From Lytechinus variegatus (lineage: Eukaryota > Echinodermata > Echinoidea > Temnopleuroida > Toxopneustidae): DNA of 64,000 nucleotides. The translations under genes were made by a program, and so were the position numbers. Position 1 is the first letter of the stretch. Each line of letters begins with the position of its first letter. Positions 58,701 through 64,000 of the stretch are shown here, piece by piece. Below the pieces are notes generated by a model, which saw only the letters and a program-made list of their open reading frames with translations, had not been told where the DNA came from and searched no databases. The stretch is from positions 11,151,140-11,215,139 of the forward strand of contig NC_054740.1 in assembly GCF_018143015.1 (NCBI RefSeq), in the 5' to 3' direction.

Positions 58701-59350
58701 TGGTGTACCGATGACACTCCCTTCATTCAATGATAACCCCTCGGTATATAGACCAGCGGTACCATGATTGATGCTGGACCATCGTCCCATTTTTTCATTT
58801 GTCAATTTCACATGCATTATTTTATATGCATTGTTACTTCTTTTCACGGAAATAACAATTAAATTCAATCTTGTTCATATATATATTTTGAATTGAATAA
58901 TTACACTTCATTATTTAAAATTTTGAACGACCTCTATTACATTATCTGAATATTTTGATTTTGAATTTAAAACCAAATTGATTCATGCAATCGGATAATG
59001 GCTTAACGATGTCCGAATTCGTTTTAAAGATGTACTTGCAGTGAATATAGCATGGCGGCTTGTCATAGTTCAAAACCCACCTACGACAAAAGAAATTATA
59101 ATTGGTATAGTGTCGAAAATCTGTTTATCTGACGGCCAATCGGATCGGGATCGCCCTAGCCACTAACCCGTCTCTGTTGTCTAGTGGTTAAGGCACCGGC
59201 GTTCAAAGCTGGGGGCCCGGGTTCGATTCCCGGCAGAGACATTTTTTTCGGCGTTACAAATTTTTCCAAAGGGCAGATAGCTCTGGGGAACCTTGATTTA
59301 AGCTACGCCTACCATTATTATTCTCTTCATCCATTTCTTTCACAATATAC

Positions 59351-59409
<59 letters not shown>

Positions 59410-62300
59410 ATTGAAATGAATAAAGTTACACAGATAACGTGTGGTTCATCAGTACTTTATTTAAACTCCGAGTACAAATCGACAAAGTTAACTGATGAAC
59501 CACACGTTATCTGTGTAACTTTATCTATTTTATTTTATTTCATGCTCTGCCTCATCACAGACATCGAGCACTCTTAATTACAAGGATTGCATTCACAAAG
59601 TGTATATATATACATAAATATATATATATATGATGTCTCTGTGCATTTGTTACAGTTTTGAGAATGTTACAATGGTTACATTACCACTAATCTCTTTATT
59701 GTCTTTGCTCTTTGACACGATCGTCCCTGGCTTTGCCTATGAATATACTGTACATGACGTGTATGTGCCAAATGCTGCCCTATAAATTGAAATATTGTTT
59801 AAAGATTGCAATTGCATATACAAAATGATACAAAATTGCAATTTCTAGTTTATGTTCAAACATGTATAAGGTATATGTTATCATTGAAATTAAACAAAAT
59901 ACGTTTATAATTGTTAGCTATTTAACCCATCAACAACAATATACCTACAGGCTTTTTACTACAACATGGATAACGGCAATGTTTCACAATAGGCAATTGG
60001 GTGACATTCTAAAAGCTATGGTTTAGTTAAACCTGTATTATTTTCTTAGATCATACTTTTACGGAATGCCAGTTGTCAACTCATTTACCCATTATAAATT
60101 ATTCTTATTCTTCCGCACATAAATTTCGCAAAAAGTTGATTTAGTCGTAAAAAATAGGGAAATACAAAAAATATAATGAATTATTCGATACATTATAATA
60201 AGCCAGTTCGTAGTTTCTTTCTGTGCATGATCAGAAGAAGGTTATTTGTACTAAAATGACATGGTGGTTTAAAATCTAATGAGTTAAGCACCAACTTTGA
60301 TATCTTGGTTATTCATTTATTCTTTTGAATGGTGTTTTTCATTTACATCCAAAAACAACAATACGTCCACGAACGACTGGTATTTCACAGTTTGCCAAGT
60401 ACATTGTGCAACATGCTGCAACAACTACCTTCATAAAGCGTTCATTTGTGTGCTATTCGAGTCACCTGTCTATTCAATTTCTTCATCCTGCTTTGTAAGG
60501 CATGCTTACGCAATATCTTGCTTTGAAACCTGCCTATCATAAGGTCATTTGACCAAAATTGTCCATGAACTAACGATGAACTGGTCTATTGCCACGAACA
60601 GGGGAAAATATTTCGAAGCCCGTAGGAAGTGTGGTTAATTTTTCTTAAAACTTCGACTAGGGTTGAACCTAGGTTGAATTATCAGTATACCACACTATAG
60701 TTAAAGGACAAGTCCACCCCAACAAAAACTTGATTTGAATAAAAAGAGAAAAAATCAACAAGCATAACACTGAAAATTTCATCAAAATCGGATGTAAAAT
60801 AAGAAAGTTATAACATTTTAAATTTTCGCTTCATTTCACAAAACAGTTATACGCACATCTCGGTCGGTATGGAAATTAGGGAACTGATGACATCACTCAC
60901 TCACTATTTCTTTTGTATTTTATTATATGAAATGTGAAATTATTTGATTTTTCTCGTCATTGTCATGTGAAATAAAGTTTCATTCCTCCCTGAACACGTG
61001 GAATTCCATTATTTTAACATTTTGTGCTTCAGGCAAGGAGGTCCTAATCATCAAATTCGTAAAAATTGAAATATTGTATAATTCAAACTATAAAAAAAAC
61101 AAAAGAAATAGTGAGTGAGTGACATCATCGACTCTCTCATTTGGATGTAACTGGCTCGTTCATATAACTATCTTGTTAAAACTAAGCGAAACTTTGAAAT
61201 GTCATAACTTTCTTATTTTACATCGGATTTTGATGAAATTTTCAGCATTGTGCTTGTCTGATTTTTCTATATTGATTCACATCACCATTTGTCTGAGGTG
61301 GACATGACCTTTAACAACAATTTGATTTCCGTCCAACTCACCGTAGCATTTGAATGACTGTGTTGTTCAGAGTTGACTTGACGAATATCGGTGCCCTCCT
61401 GTAAGGTATGGCATCTGATCATGATGACAAAGGGAAATTGAGAAAGAGTATACAGGGCAGGTCAGATTAAGCTTTATTTCATTTTTTATATTTAATTTGG
61501 CCGTCGCGGTAGAACCAAATGGGATATTCGCTCTACGGTTGAAACAAGGATCGACGTAATGTTGAAGATATGAACTATTGTAACAAATTAGGGGCGACCA
61601 AATATATGTTAGAGTATATTAAAAAAAGAAAAAACCACTGAAAATGCATTCCCACATATCCCGACCGTGCCTTTATTCACTTCTCCGCTGGGTCTGTCGT
61701 TGTTATCCCTCACTATTATTTCAGTTGATTCCTCCATTTTCACAGATCTTGATAATATTTATGATAATTTTCTTTTATATTTTACTTTGTTTTATTTTTG
61801 GAAAACAAAATATCTTATTTTGTTCCTCTATTTATATTTTGGATAAGATTTATTTGCAAATGACATTATAACTATATTTGACCATTTTATATTCGTCTGT
61901 TGAAAATGAAATAAAACAATTAAATTTGAAGATATTACAGGGAGTTTTCGCAATCGACTTCTAAGCTGACCGTTGTGATTTTGCAGACTGTTTCAACAGT
62001 TTTACTGTGTTGTAGATTCCGTCAGCGTTGCAATTGCGAAAACTCGCTATTGTTGTCTCGTCGTTACCGAAGATACTGTATAAGAAATAAACAATTGGAA
62101 CTTTACTTTGATTGTGAAAGGATTGCTTTGATTATAAAAGGAGTTTAGACGTAGAATGAATACACCTTACCCATGTGATAGCTAAGTAAAACGAGAGGTC
62201 CATCGTTCCATATCATCCCAATATACATGTATACCATCAAAGATACGGTGACACCAATACAAGTTATCACTTTATAGTCGATCGATCGGACAAAAATCAT
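46794..62300 (-). CDS. Alpha-2,8-sialyltransferase-like (ST8SIA family), copy 2, 4 exons
   Basis: Exons: 62300-62171 (130 nt), 61414-61342 (73), 56649-56107 (543) and 47058-46794 (265). The junctions and phases equal those of the copy at 28327-33687, and the product is 336 residues. The signal anchor is VITCIGVTVSLMVYMYIGMI. Exon 3 has five extra codons in the stem-to-catalytic linker (HSTVNLQDIKVNKTSESE region). Motif L, motif S, HYYD and HNMPGE are all kept, as are the paired cysteines. The gene is about 15.5 kb because intron 3 holds an 8.2-kb nested insertion and intron 2 holds several more elements. Acceptor preference may differ from copy 1, since the regions between the motifs carry many replacements. 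The 3' flank is unlike copy 1, so the poly(A) site probably differs. Function and Golgi location are inferred from the family. Confidence 0.92.
48020..48830 (+). mobile_element. LINE fragment: end of ORF1 and PHD-finger start of ORF2
   Basis: A frame ending at 48414 encodes NPMIVKFARYNARNAVYKAR, KLKGSNVYIHEDLTRTRSEL and YEARKHERIRRVWTNDGR. This is the C-terminal RNA-binding part of a LINE ORF1. About 46 nt later, 48461-48600 encodes a C-x2-C...C-x2-C...H-x2-C pattern (FSCLKCDKS, AVMCVKCTKWIHLSC), a PHD-like finger as found at the N terminus of some animal LINE ORF2 proteins. The frame then decays, and no endonuclease follows before the array at 48870. Confidence 0.7.
48870..49425. repeat. GC-palindrome tandem array 5 (inverted orientation)
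   Basis: About four or five units with GCTAGCGCGCAGCGCGAGCG, GCGAGCACAAAGCGTGAGCG and GAAAATTT words. This is the reverse orientation of the arrays at 16225 and 34250. It lies inside the hAT-like insertion. Confidence 0.65.
49430..50050. repeat. Repeat-rich segment with GTCCTAGGAC motifs
   Basis: 49440-49660 is a pyrimidine-rich to C/G-run module with TTTGATATCAAA in the middle. 49800-50040 is rich in TGTCCT and GTCCTAGGAC, with 14-bp inverted arms GCATGCTGTCCGCA (49862-49875) and TGCGGACAGCATGC (50007-50020). I cannot assign it to a family. Confidence 0.45.
50774..53879. mobile_element. 3.1-kb element with ~680-bp inverted repeats and YY1-like motif units
   Basis: 50802-51488 and 53199-53865 are inverted copies (AACCTAGAAATGTTCTTTCC at one edge, its reverse at the other). 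The outer match TTTGACA/TGTCAAA puts the ends near 50774 and 53879. Each arm is built of four to five units of about 150 bp that contain CCAAGATGGCCGCC plus GCCATCTTGAAA. No transposase is visible. The middle (51900-52980) is a degraded LINE remnant. It splits the LINE at 50090-54960. Superfamily is undetermined; the long arms with internal tandem repeats recall foldback elements. Confidence 0.75.
51990..52985 (+). mobile_element. Internally deleted LINE remnant inside the long-inverted-repeat element
   Basis: 52030-52200 encodes a reverse-transcriptase-like stretch (AIDLVSRSALFSLLQKIGSP). 52430-52980 encodes, across frames, the conserved LINE C-terminal part: LRWLGHVCRMNPWRIP (about 52553-52602), LRYKDTCKRDIKLAGIDTNT (about 52670-52730) and CSRDCHSRVELYSHPRKC (about 52905-52960). 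A large middle part is missing and the frame is broken many times. It differs from the surrounding LINE. Confidence 0.7.
55000..55375. repeat. Polypyrimidine tract of about 370 nt
   Basis: The plus strand is mostly C and T (CTTTCCCTTTCCTTTTCCTC-like runs), densest at 55180-55330. It lies next to the hAT-like right end at 55410. A matching purine tract follows the hAT-like left end at 18485. The frames across it are repeat artefacts. Confidence 0.7.
55725..55990. repeat. GATC-rich minisatellite, long allele
   Basis: About five units of 50-65 bp built from GATGACAAGATCTCGGATCT, CGTCATGTCTA and GGGAGAGATAATCTGATGAC. The paralogous intron has about two (29388-29600). Units carry ATGACGAGATC/GATCTCGTCAT-like dyads. 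It starts about 120 bp past the exon 3 donor. Confidence 0.75.
56780..57050. repeat. MITE family E, copy 3 (intron 2 of copy 2)
   Basis: Ends GCCCAGTCTTACAAAGAGTT and TTGCAACTCTTTTAAGACGG, closing with GCCCC. It is nearly full-length, longer than the deleted copy at 30309-30490, and at the same place relative to exon 3. Confidence 0.8.
57530..58200. repeat. Family A-related MITE interrupted by a LINE-like 3' end
   Basis: 57590-57665 (GACATCATCAGCCCACCTAA, TGAATATTCATGAC) and 58075-58200 (AAAATTCAATAACTTTGTTA, AATATTTTCAGTCTGGACCA) match 63025-63205. The middle (about 57670-58072) ends ATGACAATAAATTATCTTGA plus a TTGAATCT repeat, a typical LINE or SINE tail, and is foreign to the MITE. Confidence 0.6.
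58300..58870. other. Intron 2 sequence shared with copy 1
   Basis: Aligns with about 30840-31380 of the first duplicate (CGAAAAACTAAATGCTTCTT, ACGAATCACTTCATTCCGT, GTACCGATGACACTCCCTTC). No exon; it shows the paralogy of the introns. Confidence 0.6.
59170..59240 (+). tRNA. tRNA-like gene with UCA anticodon (possible suppressor type)
   Basis: A complete 71-nt cloverleaf. Acceptor stem GTCTCTG/CAGAGAC (7 bp), D arm GTCT/AGGC with loop AGTGGTTA, anticodon stem CCGGC/GCTGG with loop GTTCAAA, variable loop GGGC, T arm CCGGG/CCCGG with loop TTCGATT. The B box GGTTCGATTCC is perfect, and a T7 pol III terminator follows at 59243-59249. Positions 34-36 read TCA, complementary to UGA. A true selenocysteine tRNA is about 90 nt with a long variable arm, so this is not one. 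It may be an opal-suppressor-like gene or a mutated member of a Glu/Asp-like family. No CCA is encoded, as usual in animals. It sits in intron 2 of the second sialyltransferase. Confidence 0.75.
59243..59249 (+). terminator. Pol III terminator of the tRNA-like gene
   Basis: A run of seven T starting 3 nt after the acceptor stem, a standard RNA polymerase III stop. Confidence 0.7.
59343..59404. repeat. (AT)n microsatellite
   Basis: Almost pure alternating AT for about 60 bp directly left of the long hairpin. It produces frames of repeated YI. Confidence 0.9.
59420..59524. repeat. Perfect 34-bp inverted repeat with 37-nt loop
   Basis: The arm ATAAAGTTACACAGATAACG...CATCAGT (59420-59453) is the exact reverse complement of 59491-59524. 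The loop carries no recognised motif. Perfect arms imply recent origin, active turnover or selection. It is absent from the first duplicate at this place. Confidence 0.9.
60705..61310. repeat. TTAA MITE, family A, copy in intron 2 of copy 2
   Basis: A 606-bp element with ends AGGACAAGTCCACC and GGTGGACATGACCT, flanked by TTAA at 60701-60704 and 61311-61314. It closely matches 9767-10369 along its whole length. Its right edge lies about 30 bp from the exon 2 donor site, so it forms the start of intron 2. It is absent from the equivalent intron of the first gene. Confidence 0.88.
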
Positions 62301-62595
62301 GATCAAAGTAGGTCTATAGTTAATTGAACATTGAGCATTACAATTTTCCAGAGCATTCTAAAAACTTCCGTATAGGCATATAAAATCCCCTAAGGAAAGT
62401 GCATCGATAACAATGGATGTCAAATCTAAATTGATTTTTCGGAGACAGCATGGCATACGTCCGCCAATCAAATAGTTATACTGTAATATGACTGTAAGGC
62501 CATATACCGTTGATAATTAGCGAGTTTCCGCTCAGCGACGTACGGTGGACTTTCAGCGACGCAGGGCGCAAGGCATTTTAACAGTTATTCCTATT
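62301..62595 (-). promoter_or_regulatory. Conserved 5' flank of sialyltransferase copy 2
   Basis: Aligns with 33688-33965, with a 20-bp extra piece near 62471 (TAGTTATACTGTAATATGAC). Likely holds the 5' UTR and promoter. No TATA box at a convincing distance. Inferred from conservation between paralogues only. Confidence 0.4.
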
Positions 62596-62619
62596 TTTTA
62601 TGTTAAAATTTATATCTCA

Positions 62620-63205
62620 ATAAATTGAGCAAAATTCTCAGAGCAAAATGCTAAAAATTTGAGCAAAATTCTCAGAGCAAAATGCTAAAAATTTGATCAA
62701 AATAGGATACAAATAACGAAGTTATTAAATCTAAAATATTTGCATTGTTCCGGTAAAACATTTCTATGCATGTCTTTATGAATATTAAATAAAGTGAGCT
62801 TATGATGTCACATCCCCACTTTCATTTTTCTTATGATATTACTTGATAATTGTTTTGTTTTTTTCAAAAATGTGTAAATGATGTGTATCCATTATTATGA
62901 AACAAGTTGCAGCATGAAATGACTAATGCACTTAATCAGTTGTCAATCCAATAGTTTTAGTTCTCGGTACAAACAATTTGAATAAACCTTATTTCATACA
63001 ATAAAATACAAAATAACAAGTGGGATACGACATCATCAGCCCATCTAATGAATATTCATGACTATATCACCGGAATAATGCAAATCTTTAAAATTCAATA
63101 ACTTTGTTATTTATGCGATTTTGAAGAAATGTGCAGCATTTTGCTTTGTGAATTTTACTCTATTCATTGAGATATAAATATCTCCAGCCTGGACTATCCC
63201 TTTAA
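62620..63205. repeat. Family A-related MITE upstream of copy 2
   Basis: Left part has GAGCAAAATTCTCAGAGCAA twice and CACATCCCCACTTTCATTTT. Right part has GACATCATCAGCCCATCTAA, TGAATATTCATGAC and CTGGACTATCCCTTTAA. It separates the conserved 5' flank from sequence that is directly adjacent in the first duplicate. The left end is not sharply defined. Confidence 0.6.
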
Positions 63206-64000
63206 AAGGGCTTGCCCACCGCCCACACCCCTGAGCGAAAACGTGCTACTCAGATCGATACCCGCAACTTCACATCCCATATACGCACATATCAAAAACA
63301 TGTATACCACTGAAACAAGACACATCGAGAGCAACACAAGACTTTGACGCAATATTGTGCACGGCCATTCAGATAACCTCATATTTGAATAAATAAGATG
63401 TAATCTCACGTGTATTTTCTTTTTTAAGTATTGTAGAGTGACCCCCCCCATACCCTCACCCACACACATGCGAAATGCGCAGACATCCCTAATACAGCTT
63501 TAACTTAATATACACTCGCCCTCACACCACGTTGGTGTTTCATAAGCTGTTCGTAAGTTAAGAGCGACTTTAAGAACGACTGGTGATCTTTCTTGTGATA
63601 AATGATGCATTCATTGGCAATGGGCGCGTATAAGAAAGGATCACCAGTCGTTCTTAAAGTCGCTCTTAACTTACGAACAGCTTTATGAAACGGCGCACTC
63701 CCAAAACATTATGAACTTAACGCTGTAAACTTCATGGATTTGAATAAATGATATTGCAGACACCTTGTTAACCGATGATGTAACTAAAAAAAATGGAAGG
63801 CGAGAACATTCAAAGAAAATCTTACAATATAATATAAATTTTGGGTCGGAATTAATTCAAACGATATCATCTAAACCCGTTATGGTGCATGTGTCCGTGG
63901 CCCCATGCCAGCTATCAAAATTAATGTATGAGCATGATGACCGCACCGCAAACACCCTCCCCTTCCGCGCTCCTCGTTCGATTGTTCACACTCCATATCC
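63206..64000. other. Right part of the second duplicate
   Basis: 63206-63330 matches 35296-35420, 63420-63885 matches 35770-36090, and the last 60 bases match about 37685-37735 (CCTTCGATTGTTTACACTC-like). The block therefore continues to, and perhaps beyond, the window edge. No exon seen. Confidence 0.6.
63537..63691. repeat. 155-bp hairpin MITE
   Basis: Arms GTTTCATAAGCTGTTCGTAA...GGTGATC and GATCACC...TTACGAACAGCTTTATGAAAC, about 53 bp each with one gap. Absent from the first duplicate at about 35890. Non-coding. Confidence 0.8.

Noticed and set aside
59170-59240. Selenocysteine tRNA
   Set aside because: It has the UCA anticodon but only 71 nt, a 4-nt variable loop and a 7-bp acceptor; tRNA-Sec is about 90 nt with a long variable arm.
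1-64000. LTR retroelements, Polintons or other virus-like elements
   Set aside because: All reverse transcriptase seen is of the LINE type; no protease, integrase, capsid-like or packaging-type sequence and no long terminal direct repeats were recognised.

Overview
The window is eukaryotic nuclear DNA and looks like an echinoderm, most likely a sea urchin (inferred from the repeat families, the AT-rich introns and the type of LINEs; I could not search a database). There are few genes and the mobile-element load is very high. I could support three multi-exon protein genes, one ribosomal-protein retrocopy with an open reading frame, one well-formed tRNA-like gene and one degenerate tRNA-like sequence. 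I saw no retrovirus-like, LTR or Polinton element and no CRISPR array.

Genes. A glutamine-synthetase-fold gene (lengsin-like, two exons, 445 codons) lies on the minus strand at 13291-15850. Two tandem paralogous alpha-2,8-sialyltransferase-like genes lie on the minus strand at 28327-33687 and 46794-62300. Each has four exons with matching phases, encoding signal anchor, stem, sialyl motif L, and sialyl motifs S/III/VS, and both read through without a break (331 and 336 residues). They would act in the Golgi, transferring sialic acid to glycans.

Layout. 1-5210: mostly empty sequence with MITE remnants, LINE tails and a 1-kb dispersed repeat. 5218-8860: a broken minus-strand LINE. 8870-11330: a satellite of about 520 bp carrying two MITE insertions. 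11743-11980: a mariner-type MITE. 13291-15850: the lengsin-like gene, with a MITE in its intron. 15900-25000: minisatellites, GC-palindrome arrays and MITEs. 24990-37740 and 41575-64000: two direct copies of one segmental duplication, each carrying a sialyltransferase gene. 37740-41575: spacer with a MITE and a direct repeat.

The two duplicate copies act as empty-site controls for one another. They show a hAT-like insertion, now 8.2 kb, in intron 3 of the second gene (47210-55410). It holds a LINE that is itself split by a 3.1-kb element with inverted repeats of about 680 bp. They also show a hAT-like insertion upstream of the first gene (33991-35295). Downstream of the second gene, a LINE (44325-46615) was split by a full-length RPL18 retrocopy with a 5' TOP start, a poly(A) tail and a target-site duplication. 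A 140-bp stretch over motif L is nearly identical between the two sialyltransferases, which suggests gene conversion.
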